A DNA stretch of 64,000 bases from JANMDS01 sp031430575. Lineage in GTDB: Bacteria; Pseudomonadota; Gammaproteobacteria; Burkholderiales; Casimicrobiaceae. The notes below the pieces were generated by a model, which saw only the letters and a list, made by a program, of their open reading frames with translations, did no database searches and had not been told where the DNA came from. The stretch's first letter is position 1; each line of letters opens with the position of its first letter. Positions 50,622 to 58,844 of the stretch are shown here, piece after piece. The stretch covers positions 1-64,000 of the forward strand of contig JANPBT010000069.1 in assembly GCA_031430575.1 (NCBI GenBank), read 5' to 3'. A program made the translations under genes and the position numbers.

Positions 50622-51785
50622 CTAAGGTGAGGGCGGCTGCGTTACCCTATTTTGCAACACCGAGCTGCTGGTCTCGCTTCTGCGCAATCGCAACCGTACG
50701 TCCACACCAACCATCGAAACATCAAAAAACGCCCACTTCTGCGCCGCAGGTATTTTCAATGTCTCTGGTAACGTAAACATCTCTTTCGCGTGCGGCCCAA
50801 ATAAAGTGGGTGCGAGATACACGAGCAATTCATCCACCAGATCCGCTTCCATAAATACACCGCTCAGCCGCGCGCCGGCTTCGATGTGCAGCTCATTGAT
50901 CTTGCGCTCACCGAGCGCACGCAATAGCGCGTGTAAATCGATTCGGCCATTCACGTCGGGCAGGGAAAGCAGCTCTACCTGCGGCGCAGTTTTTTGCAAA
51001 GCTGAATTGGTGCGTGCGCCGTTGACGACGAGCACAGGCGCGCTTTCGCTCGCGGTTTTGATGATATTTAAATCGGGGTGTAAATGCCCGCGCGGGTCGA
51101 GCACGATGCGTAGCGGCTGCTTTGCGGTGGCCACGTGGCGCACGGTCAGCGTCGGGTTGTCACTCATCACCGTGCCAGTGCCTGCGAGCACCGCGCAGGC
51201 GCGGGCGCGAAATGCGTGGCCATCCGCCCGCGCTGCTTCGCCGGTAATCCACTGGCTCACGCCGTTTGAAAGCGCGGTGCGGCCATCTAAGCTGGCGGCC
51301 ATTTTTGCGCGTACCCACGGCGTGCCGCGCGCCATGCGCATGAGAAATCCAGCGTGGTGCGCGCGGGCTTCATACGCGAGAAGGCCCGTTTCGACGGCAA
51401 TACCTGCGGCGCAGATTTCGGCAATGCCTTGCCCCAAAATGCGCGGGTTAGCATCTTCAAGGGCTACGACGACGCGCGCTACGCCCGATGCAATAAGCGC
51501 TGCGCAACATGACGACGCCCGCCCGCTTTCGCCTACGTGATTGCAGGGCTCCAACGTCACGTAAGCCGTTGCCCCGCGCGCCGAAACACCTGCTGCGCCT
51601 GCAGCCCGCAGCGCCGCTTGCTCAGCATGATCGCCGCCGTAGGCTTGCGTGGCGCCGCGCGCGATGACTGCGCCTGCTTTTGCGATGACGCAGCCAACGC
51701 TGGGGTTGGGCCGGGCGAGGGCGATATTGGCCTGCCCGAGCGCGAGGGCTTCGCGCATGCAGGCAAAATCAAATTCACTCCACAT
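50622..51785 (-). CDS. ribD: Bifunctional riboflavin biosynthesis deaminase/reductase
   Basis: A 387-residue RibD. The N-terminal deaminase domain has the zinc site 'DHAEQAA' and 'EPCNHVGES...SSCCAALIASGV' (the usual PCxHxGxTPPC motif carries extra residues here). The C-terminal reductase domain begins at about residue 150 ('PWVRAKMAASLDGRTALSNGVSQWITG') and includes 'VLVVNGARTNSAL' and 'HIEAGARLSGVFMEADLVDELLVYLAPTLFG'. It makes the pyrimidine precursor of lumazine. It overlaps the nrdR 3' end by 11 bases. Three exact repeat copies lie in frame: 51400 (C-A-A-G-I), 50976 (T-A-P-Q-V-E) and 50739 (I-P-A-A-Q). Confidence 0.92.
   Translation of the reverse strand: MWSEFDFACMREALALGQANIALARPNPSVGCVIAKAGAVIARGATQAYGGDHAEQAALRAAGAAGVSARGATAYVTLEPCNHVGESGRASSCCAALIASGVARVVVALEDANPRILGQGIAEICAAGIAVETGLLAYEARAHHAGFLMRMARGTPWVRAKMAASLDGRTALSNGVSQWITGEAARADGHAFRARACAVLAGTGTVMSDNPTLTVRHVATAKQPLRIVLDPRGHLHPDLNIIKTASESAPVLVVNGARTNSALQKTAPQVELLSLPDVNGRIDLHALLRALGERKINELHIEAGARLSGVFMEADLVDELLVYLAPTLFGPHAKEMFTLPETLKIPAAQKWAFFDVSMVGVDVRLRLRRSETSSSVLQNRVTQPPSP
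50739..50753. repeat. Intragenic dispersed repeat copy in ribD (C-terminal end)
   Basis: CTGCGCCGCAGGTAT, read on the coding strand as I-P-A-A-Q. Confidence 0.9.
50976..50989. repeat. Intragenic dispersed repeat copy in ribD (middle)
   Basis: TACCTGCGGCGCAG, read on the coding strand as T-A-P-Q-V. Confidence 0.9.
51400..51414. repeat. Intragenic dispersed repeat copy in ribD (after deaminase domain)
   Basis: ATACCTGCGGCGCAG, read on the coding strand as C-A-A-G-I, where RibD proteins usually have a similar x-A-A-G-I segment. Confidence 0.9.
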
Positions 51786-52314
51786 TTTTAGGCGCAACTG
51801 GGGCTTTTTTAGGGCGTTTCTGCGCCGCAGGTATTTTCTCGGATTCTGCGCCGCGCTTTAAGACTTGCGGCGCAAATTCACGGATCACGCTGCGGAAATC
51901 ATCCACATCTTTGAAGGAGCGATAGACCGAAGCGAAACGGATATACGCCACTTTATCGAGCGCATAAAGCTCGGCCATCACCAGCTCACCAAGTTCGCGG
52001 GAAGCGATTTCGCGCTCACCGCGCGCGGCAACGGTTGAGGTGATTCTGCCGATGGAGGCGTCGACATATTCGGTGGGCACGAAGCGTTTGTGTAGTGCTT
52101 TTGCGAAGCCAGAGCGTATCTTTTCAATATCAAAATTGATTCGCGTGCCATTAGATTTCACCACTTGCGGCATGCGCAATTCAACCGACTCGGCAGTGGT
52201 AAAGCGCTTATCGCAGCTCGTGCATTTGCGACGACGGCGAATGCTATCGCTGGTGTCGGACACTCGGGTGTCGAGCACTTGAGACTCTAGGCTTCCGCAG
52301 AAAGGACATCGCAT
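51775..52314 (-). CDS. nrdR: Transcriptional repressor NrdR with repeat-derived C-terminal tail
   Basis: A 179-residue NrdR, about 25-30 residues longer than usual. It has a zinc ribbon ('MRCPFCGSLESQVLDTR', 'CTSCDKRFTTAE') and an ATP-cone ('MPQVVKSNGTRINFDIEKIRSGFAKALHKR'), ending the normal fold near 'SVYRSFKDVDDF'. NrdR represses ribonucleotide reductase genes in response to (d)ATP. The extra tail contains one exact (51820-51834, read I-P-A-A-Q) and at least one degenerate dispersed repeat copy (A-P-Q-V-L). The stop lies 11 bases inside ribD. Confidence 0.93.
   Translation of the reverse strand: MRCPFCGSLESQVLDTRVSDTSDSIRRRRKCTSCDKRFTTAESVELRMPQVVKSNGTRINFDIEKIRSGFAKALHKRFVPTEYVDASIGRITSTVAARGEREIASRELGELVMAELYALDKVAYIRFASVYRSFKDVDDFRSVIREFAPQVLKRGAESEKIPAAQKRPKKAPVAPKNVE
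51820..51834. repeat. Intragenic dispersed repeat copy in nrdR tail
   Basis: CTGCGCCGCAGGTAT; with a second degenerate copy around 51861-51876 (ACTTGCGGCGCAAAT) it makes up much of the non-conserved C-terminus. Confidence 0.88.
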
Positions 52315-52683
52315 TGGAGGTAGGATGGGAAATTCTATTAATTGGAAGTTTACGGTTTGTATGGGGTTGGCGAGTCCGCGGTGTTCATCGCGTTCGTTTC
52401 ACGCTAAATCAGTAGTTTAGAAAAGCGCAAGAATCGCGTGTTGCGATCTCGGAGCCGTTGAGCGGTATGAACACGGGTCAAGCTGGGTCATTTTTGGAAG
52501 TGTTCCAAGTCTAACCTTTGCCGCAGCACGAAACACCAATTTGGAGTGAACGATGGTGCGCGGAAGCGCGCTGCACAGCCTGCGCTCGCTCGCTTGACAG
52601 CTCATGATCTTCGTGCGGTAAACTTTTATAACACTTAGCAATGTGTGCAGCAGCGGCAATATTTTTGAATTCAAAACCACTAA
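52315..52683. other. Intergenic gap at the nrdR side of the accessory insert
   Basis: No convincing gene. The nrdR promoter should be near the left end. There are no dispersed repeat copies, in contrast to the core genes. A minus-strand open frame (52417-52680) shows no motif. Confidence 0.5.
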
Positions 52684-53102
<419 letters not shown>

Positions 53103-53103
<1 letters not shown>

Positions 53104-54083
53104 TGAGTAAAAAGAGCTTCCGACTGTTGGCGTTTTTCTGCTTGCTTGGGTTTTTTGCGGCGGTAGTAATTTGGTTAGGTTTTCGTTGGGAAAGTAGACT
53201 TTTAGTAGTTCCAACCACGGAACCTAAAATCAGTTCGAATCCGATAAGGCAGCCCACTTTGAAAGCAGTAGGGGAGCCAGCGAATGCAGCCAACGAGGAC
53301 GCGGATCTTTCCAAGAAGAGAAACTCGCAAACTACGGCCACATCTTTAAGTAACGCGATGACTCCGGCCAATTTGTACTTAGCCTCTCTGTCTAAAACTG
53401 ATTCACTCTGGGCAACATTGGACAAGTATCTTGAGTCAAATGATTCTCGAGTTGTTAATGCTGCGGCGCGCGCGTTCACGCACTGTTTTATGTTTCAAAC
53501 GCACGATACATTCAGTGAGTGGTTGCGAGATTCGGTGCCACCGGTTGCAGCTCTGGGTTATTCTGGCAACGACGTTGAAAGTCGGCAAAGGGTTCGCGAC
53601 GCCGCGCTAAAACGAGAGTTTGGGCGTTGTAGACCGATGGCCGAAAGCGAGACGCGCGCGTTTTCTAAATTACGGGATGCTTACGCTCAAGGTGTGGCGA
53701 AGCAGCTAGGTAACCTTAAAGCAGCGTTGCGTAATGGAGAGGACATCAATGAAGCATTGAGAAAAAACAATCTAGTACCGGTAAATGATCCGGCGCTAAT
53801 TTCACCGGTTGTTGATGCGATATTTGGAAAAATGTCGTTCGAGGAAGCGCGAAATCTAGCTGATAGGTCTTTACTCGAGCATTGGGCAAAGCACGCTGTT
53901 ATTTGCAGTTTAGGCGAGGACTGCGGCATCGGTAGCTTACCAAGCGGGAGACTATGCCTAGAGATGGCGATTTGTGACGAAGTCGATCCGGTTTCTGCGC
54001 TTTTGGCCGAGGTATTGAGACGAGGATATGATCCAACCCGGCTAGAACGCGAAATTCAGAAATTGAGGCAAAGGCTAACGTAG
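53103..54083 (+). CDS. Hypothetical membrane-anchored protein
   Basis: A 326-residue protein with one N-terminal transmembrane helix ('LLAFFCLLGFFAAVVIWLGF'), a polar linker and a helical C-terminal region of about 220 residues with scattered Cys ('HAVICSLGEDCGIGSLPSGRLCLEMAIC'). Nothing recognisable. The ATG at 53103 overlaps the upstream stop codon, so its translation is probably coupled to the phase-variable-looking gene. Both belong to the insert between nrdR and glyA. Confidence 0.68.
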
Positions 54084-54455
54084 TCAGCGCGAGCTAGTCT
54101 GACACTTTCGGCAACGGCGGTCTCAATTTTGGAAGAAGGGGTCCGACCCCTGTGGAACACGAAGCGATGGGGCGAAGTTGCGCGGCGGATCAATTTGCGA
54201 CTAGAGTAGAAGCTGACGTGCGCGCGGTGTGGGCGCACGAAGTCATCCAAAGCAGGAGAGCAAAACCTGCAGCGCAAAAACGGCATTTTTCAGGGAATAT
54301 TTTTCCCAAAGTGCCGTTTCTGCGTCGCAGGTATTTTCGTTAAAAATCGTAGGGTGCTGTTCATAACGCACCCGCTTCAGGTTTGTGCGGCGGATACGTA
54401 AAGCGTAATGATCGCGTGCCGCGATGTTGGGGTTGAGGTGCGTTATGAACGCACC
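54084..54455. other. Repeat-filled gap inside the accessory insert
   Basis: Contains a GGGGTCCGACCCC palindrome near 54139, a diverged dispersed-repeat pair (54265-54334) and a MITE-like element (54350-54460). No gene seen. Confidence 0.6.
54265..54334. repeat. Diverged inverted repeat pair with extended stem
   Basis: ACCTGCAGCGCA (54265-54276) and CTGCGTCGCAGGTAT (54320-54334). Both arms have one core change, and the arms continue into a complementary AACGGCA/TGCCGTT segment. Confidence 0.75.
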
Positions 54456-54460
54456 TTACG
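54350..54460. repeat. MITE-like element related to the 34-kb copies
   Basis: The ends are inverted (GTAGGGTGCTGTTCATAACG and CGTTATGAACGCACCTTAC) with an internal 'CGCTTCAGGTTTGT' like the elements at 34181 and 34757, but with the AACGCACC rather than the GAACCCCACC end type. Confidence 0.75.
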
Positions 54461-55322
54461 CGCGTTGCGCATTCAGGCTATGCAAAATTTCCTCCAGCGT
54501 CGTGACAGGCTTTGGGCAATCTTTCCAGCTGCTTTTCCAGCAGACTATGTGGTCATAGTCATCTGGCTTCTTATCAAACTGTTTATCAAGCTTCCATTTG
54601 AATTCCACTCGAAGATGCTTGTTGCGACCGTGATCGAAACAAACTGCATCAATCCCTTCGTATGGATTGAGCTGAACGATTTCCCAATTTACTTCGTTGG
54701 TCACACAAAGAATAGCGAAAAGTGCAATCGTCTCGATTTCATTCGTCGGCTCATATGGCAAACCGTAAACGCCTGAGCGCTGCCACCTGTCCCGCATCTT
54801 CCCTTTAACTTTAAGAGCTACAGATCTCTCTGGAGGCGGAGGAATTTGTTTTCCTTCTCCGCTAAATGATGTACTGCGGATCGGTGGTTGCGTCGGCGGA
54901 TGCAAGATTGTTTGTTTCTTGACCTGTGGTACTGCGGACTCCGGAATATATCCAGCCTTTGCGGCCTCGACATAAAAATTGTGCATCGAACCGAAGCCAC
55001 CATCATGGCCGGACTTGGAGATACTCTTCTTGAATAATTGAGCTTCTTCTGCTTCTTTCGACTTCGGAAGCCGCTGAAGGGCTGTAAAAAAGTTTTTTAG
55101 ACGAACAAATAAATCCTCTTTCGTTACTTTACTGGTTGCGCCCGAACGCACCCCAGCAAGCTCGCACCAACGGCTCCAAGTCATTCCACTTCCGTAAAGT
55201 TGAGACTTGGTGACGTGAGGGCTTAACGACGACTTGGAAAGGAAATTAGCATCAGTAAGACAGCCCGCAGTTGCACATTTTTTTATTTCTGCAATGATTG
55301 CATTTTTTCTAGCGTCATCCAT
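54456..55322 (-). CDS. Nuclease-like protein with a PD-(D/E)XK-type C-terminal segment
   Basis: A protein of about 288 residues (start at 55322 chosen; 55421 is also possible). The N-terminal part has two segments that resemble homing-endonuclease-associated repeats ('RKNAIIAEIKKCATAGCLTDANFLSKS', 'TKEDLFVRLKNFFTALQRLPKSKE'). A Pro-rich linker follows. The C-terminal domain reads 'NPYEGIDAVCFD...LRVEFKWKL', i.e. D followed by E-F-K, the pattern of PD-(D/E)XK nucleases. The function could be DNA cleavage in defence or mobility; this is inference. The 3' end overlaps a MITE-like element. Codon use appears plainer than in the core genes. Confidence 0.6.
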   Translation of the reverse strand: MDDARKNAIIAEIKKCATAGCLTDANFLSKSSLSPHVTKSQLYGSGMTWSRWCELAGVRSGATSKVTKEDLFVRLKNFFTALQRLPKSKEAEEAQLFKKSISKSGHDGGFGSMHNFYVEAAKAGYIPESAVPQVKKQTILHPPTQPPIRSTSFSGEGKQIPPPPERSVALKVKGKMRDRWQRSGVYGLPYEPTNEIETIALFAILCVTNEVNWEIVQLNPYEGIDAVCFDHGRNKHLRVEFKWKLDKQFDKKPDDYDHIVCWKSSWKDCPKPVTTLEEILHSLNAQRA

Positions 55323-55444
55323 TTTTTTGTTCTCGTCAGCAGATCTAAAGCACTTTTCGGAGTCAGGCAAACTTTTTTTCCGTTCCTTGCGTTCGAAGAC
55401 GCAGCGTGCTGAGCGTAGCAAATTGCGCTGCTTCTACTTTTTAA

Positions 55445-56689
55445 TCACCGATAAACCGGAAACCTCTTACAAAGCACGCTCACCTGCTCCCGCACCCGCG
55501 CCAAATTCGCCGCATCTTCCGGCGCATCCAACACCTGCGAAATCAGCTTCCCAACCAGCGTAGCCTCCGCCACGCCAAACCCCCGCGTAGTCATCGCGGG
55601 CGAACCTAAGCGAATCCCCGAAGTCACCATCGGCTTCTCCGGATCATTCGGAATCGCGTTTTTGTTGCAGGTCATGTGCGCGTTGCCGAGCGCGGCTTCG
55701 GCGGCTTTACCAGTCGTTTTCTTGGCGCGCAGATCGACCAACATTAAGTGCGATTCCGTGCCGCCGGAGATGATGCGCAGGCCTTCGGCTTTCAGTGAAT
55801 CGGCGAGCGCTTTGGCGTTGGCGATTACGTTTTGTTGATAGATTTTGAACTCAGGCTTCAACGCTTCGCCAAAGGCGACCGCTTTGGCAGCGATGACGTG
55901 CATCAGCGGGCCGCCTTGCAGGCCGGGGAACACCGCGGAGTTAAATTTTTTCGCTAATTCTTCGTCGTTGGTGAGGATGATGCCACCGCGCGGGCCGCGC
56001 AATGTCTTGTGGGTGGTGGAAGTGATTACATGGGCGTGGCCGACGGGCGAGGGGTAGACACCTGCTGCAACCAAGCCTGCGTAGTGGGCGATGTCCGTCA
56101 TCAAATACGCGCCGACTTCATCGGCGATTTCGCGCATTTTTTTCCAATCCCATTTCATCGAGTAGGCGCTGCCGCCGCCGATGATGAGCTTGGGCTTGTG
56201 GGCATGGGCTTGCGCGCGCATGTTGTCGTAGTCGATCAGCTCGTCTTTGGTCAAACCATAGGCGACGGGCTTAAACCATTTGCCGCTCAGGTTGAGGGCC
56301 ATGCCGTGGGTTAAGTGGCCGCCTTCGGCTAGGCTCAGGCCCATGATGGTATCGCCGGGGTTGAGTAGCGCTAAAAACACGGCTTGATTGGCCTGCGCGC
56401 CAGAGTGCGGCTGCACGTTGGCGAAATTTACGCCAAACACTTTTTTGATGCGCTCAATGGCAAGCGTTTCTGCCACGTCTACAAACTCGCAGCCGCCGTA
56501 GTAGCGGCGGCCGGGGTAGCCTTCAGCGTATTTGTTGGTGAGCTGCGAGCCTTGGGCCCACATCACTTGCGGGCTGGCGTAGTTTTCTGAGGCGATGAGC
56601 TCAATGTGCGCTTCTTGGCGCAGCATTTCTGAGGAGATGCTATCCCACAGTTCGGGGTCGTGTTGGTGGAGGGGGGTGCTGGTAAACAT
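55445..56689 (-). CDS. glyA: Serine hydroxymethyltransferase
   Basis: A 414-residue PLP enzyme of full length, start at 56689 (M-F-T-S-T-P-L). Motifs are 'HIELIASENYASPQVMWAQGSQLTNKYAEGYPG' at the N-terminus, 'VNFANVQPHSGAQANQAVF' and the PLP-lysine block 'VITSTTHKTLRGPRGGIIL'. It interconverts serine and glycine, supplying C1-tetrahydrofolate. In betaproteobacteria nrdR and ribD normally follow directly; here about 3 kb of accessory DNA intervenes. Confidence 0.96.
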   Translation of the reverse strand: MFTSTPLHQHDPELWDSISSEMLRQEAHIELIASENYASPQVMWAQGSQLTNKYAEGYPGRRYYGGCEFVDVAETLAIERIKKVFGVNFANVQPHSGAQANQAVFLALLNPGDTIMGLSLAEGGHLTHGMALNLSGKWFKPVAYGLTKDELIDYDNMRAQAHAHKPKLIIGGGSAYSMKWDWKKMREIADEVGAYLMTDIAHYAGLVAAGVYPSPVGHAHVITSTTHKTLRGPRGGIILTNDEELAKKFNSAVFPGLQGGPLMHVIAAKAVAFGEALKPEFKIYQQNVIANAKALADSLKAEGLRIISGGTESHLMLVDLRAKKTTGKAAEAALGNAHMTCNKNAIPNDPEKPMVTSGIRLGSPAMTTRGFGVAEATLVGKLISQVLDAPEDAANLARVREQVSVLCKRFPVYR

Positions 56690-56902
56690 GGATTGGATTT
56701 GCCTTTTTGTGCGTCGCAAACGATGAGCAATCTAAAACGATCAGTCGATCATTTAAGGACGGCCCAGGCGGACGGCATTTCAGAGTCACGCTCCCTGATG
56801 GTTTCCCATCCCTTTGCTTTATTTGAAGACAAAGTTTTCGCCAGTTGCGTGCAGATGTGATTGTACGAAATCTTGCGCGTTGCCCCAAATGATTAGCGGC
56901 CG

Positions 56903-56951
56903 ATACCTGCGGCGCAGTTTTGATGCTTTTGCCCAAAACTGCGCCGCAGGG
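56903..56951. repeat. Inverted repeat pair
   Basis: ATACCTGCGGCGCAG (56903-56917) with near-exact CTGCGCCGCAGGG (56939-56951), between the 56962 gene stop and the glyA start. Confidence 0.87.
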
Positions 56952-56961
56952 TTTTGCTACA

Positions 56962-58020
56962 TTAGGTTGCCGTGCGGAAAGGCGGCACCCAGCTTGCAAG
57001 CGGGGCATTGCGAAAGCCTGAAAACAGCTTCGCGCGTAGTGAGTGCCAATACACGCCGAGCAAAATCACGAACAATCCAAACAACCCGGCTACGATGAGC
57101 GCGCCTTGCCCGCTCTCGCCGCTGGCGACGTTTACCAAGTGAATCACTGCGCCGATCACATAGGTGAACGCTGAGACCAACAACGCGCGCCGATCAATGA
57201 AAAGCGCCACCGCACACATCACGCCGAAAAAGGCGATGAGCGCCAAGCTCGAGCCGAGCTCCGAGCCGCTCGCTTTGGCTGAGAGCCCGAGCAAGGAGAC
57301 GAAGCCGTGGGTAATCAGCGGCGCGGCCAAAATGTGTAGCCAAAAGCCACAATCGCTCAAGCGCCCCGCGCGCGCACGATCTTGCCGATCAAACCACATC
57401 GCGAAACCAAACGCGGCAAGGCCACAAAGCACCACCGCTGCGCCCAAGCCTTGTGAATTTTCTTTCATTGACCACAAGATCATGGCTGCGATGGCTGCGC
57501 CAATCAGCGCAAGCGCACAGGGCAGGCGATGCCGCCAATAAAACGCGCCGGCCACTGCCGCTGCGCCGCCGCCCGCGAGAGTGGCGGGGAAGGCGTTTTT
57601 GAAATCATTGCCTTCAAACCCCAGCAGCGCAGGCAGAAAAAAACCGCCGGCAACCGTCATGCCGAGCACGAGCATGATGCCTGGAAGCGCAAGCCTTTTT
57701 TTGCCGACCAGCCACTCGGCCAAGCCTGCGCCAGCCAAGATCGTAAGCCCGCTGCCGATGGCTACGTTTGCCTTGCCTGCGGCAATGCCAAGTGCACCCA
57801 AAGCGAGCGCCACGCCAATGGCGATAAAAATATCGCCAAAGCTGCGCACGAAACGGAGCTGCTCATCGCCTTCGTTGCCCACGAGTGCGTCGTCCGAGGC
57901 GGTGTGCGCTGCGTGCATGCGGCTGCTCTGAAGTAGTGCATCGAGCTGGACGTGCGTGATGATGCCGTTTGCGGCAGCGCTGCGCAGTGCGTCTAGGCTT
58001 ACGCTTTCTGTTGTGTTCAA
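56962..58020 (-). CDS. Polytopic membrane protein (DUF2157-like)
   Basis: A 352-residue protein. A helical cytoplasmic N-terminus (about 55 residues, 'VSLDALRSAAANGIITHVQLDALLQ') precedes about ten short hydrophobic helices rich in Ala/Gly ('FGDIFIAIGVALALGALGIAAGK', 'LPCALALIGAAIAAMILW', 'LIVAGLFGLFVILLGVYW'). The layout fits DUF2157/DUF4401-type proteins, which have no known function. No operon partner. Confidence 0.75.
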   Translation of the reverse strand: MNTTESVSLDALRSAAANGIITHVQLDALLQSSRMHAAHTASDDALVGNEGDEQLRFVRSFGDIFIAIGVALALGALGIAAGKANVAIGSGLTILAGAGLAEWLVGKKRLALPGIMLVLGMTVAGGFFLPALLGFEGNDFKNAFPATLAGGGAAAVAGAFYWRHRLPCALALIGAAIAAMILWSMKENSQGLGAAVVLCGLAAFGFAMWFDRQDRARAGRLSDCGFWLHILAAPLITHGFVSLLGLSAKASGSELGSSLALIAFFGVMCAVALFIDRRALLVSAFTYVIGAVIHLVNVASGESGQGALIVAGLFGLFVILLGVYWHSLRAKLFSGFRNAPLASWVPPFRTAT

Positions 58021-58134
58021 GAGTTGGCCAATGAAAAGGGGTGGAAATGCGCGTTAGTATAGGCCGCGCAGCCTCGCTTCGGCACTGAGCGAGGTATCAA
58101 ACATTTTGGAGATTTGCGATGAAAAATGCTATTT

Positions 58135-58149
58135 CTGCGCCGCAGGTAT
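58135..58149. repeat. Single dispersed repeat copy
   Basis: CTGCGCCGCAGGTAT in the leader region upstream of the TRAP operon. Confidence 0.9.
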
Positions 58150-58283
58150 GACCCCAAAAACAAGGGAATCCCCGCACCAACGCCCCCAAAGTGGCGGGCG
58201 ACGAGCGCTTACAATGGGGAGTGAGGGCGTGGCTATAAGCTGCGCGTTGCTTATCTCCACACAAAACAAAAAGGGGACACACT

Positions 58284-58823
58284 ATGCAAGGCTTACTTCG
58301 CCTTTCATCGGGTATTGATTGGCTCAATACCAAACTAGGTTGGGTTGCAGCTTGGGCTTGCGGCATTGCGGCCGCCATTTGCGCCACAAATGCGTTTCTA
58401 CGCTACGGCTTATCGTATAGCTCCAATGCTTGGCTTGAAATTCAGTGGTATTTGTTTGCCGTGTGCGTCATGCTTGGGGCTTCATACGTGCTGAAAGCCA
58501 ACGAACATGTGCGCGTAGATATCCTTTACACCAAGCTTTCTACGCGCTCGCAAGTCACCCTCGATATCGTTTTTACGATCTTGTTTCTGCTTACCGTTAC
58601 CGCATTTTTGGCCTACATCTGCTGGCCTTATTTCATGCGCACGTATGTGTCTAACGAAATGTCCTCCACCGCGGGCGGGCTCATCCGCTGGCCCGTGGTG
58701 CTCATGTTGCCGCTGGGTTTTGCGCTGGTCTTCTTGCAAGGCATCTCGGAGATCATAAAGCGCGTAGGCTTTTTGAGCGGGCATCATTCGATGGCCGCCA
58801 GCTACGAACGCCCACTCCAATAA
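58284..58823 (+). CDS. dctQ: TRAP transporter small permease (DctQ)
   Basis: A 179-residue four-helix protein: 'LNTKLGWVAAWACGIAAAICATNAFLRYGLSYSSNAWLEIQWYLFAVCVMLGASYVLKANEHVRVDILY' in outline (the E-x-x-x-x-L-F and A-Y-V-L-x-x-N-E-H-V-R-V-D features are diagnostic). It pairs with the large permease just downstream. A strong AAGGGGA site precedes the ATG. Confidence 0.93.
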   Translation: MQGLLRLSSGIDWLNTKLGWVAAWACGIAAAICATNAFLRYGLSYSSNAWLEIQWYLFAVCVMLGASYVLKANEHVRVDILYTKLSTRSQVTLDIVFTILFLLTVTAFLAYICWPYFMRTYVSNEMSSTAGGLIRWPVVLMLPLGFALVFLQGISEIIKRVGFLSGHHSMAASYERPLQ

Positions 58824-58844
58824 CAAAGCCGGGATAAAACTATT

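Noticed and set aside
52417..52680. Possible insertion-sequence remnant or 87-codon gene next to nrdR
   Set aside because: The phrase TGGGTCATTTTTGG hinted at an IS end, but there is no inverted partner, no transposase fragment and no target duplication that I can see.
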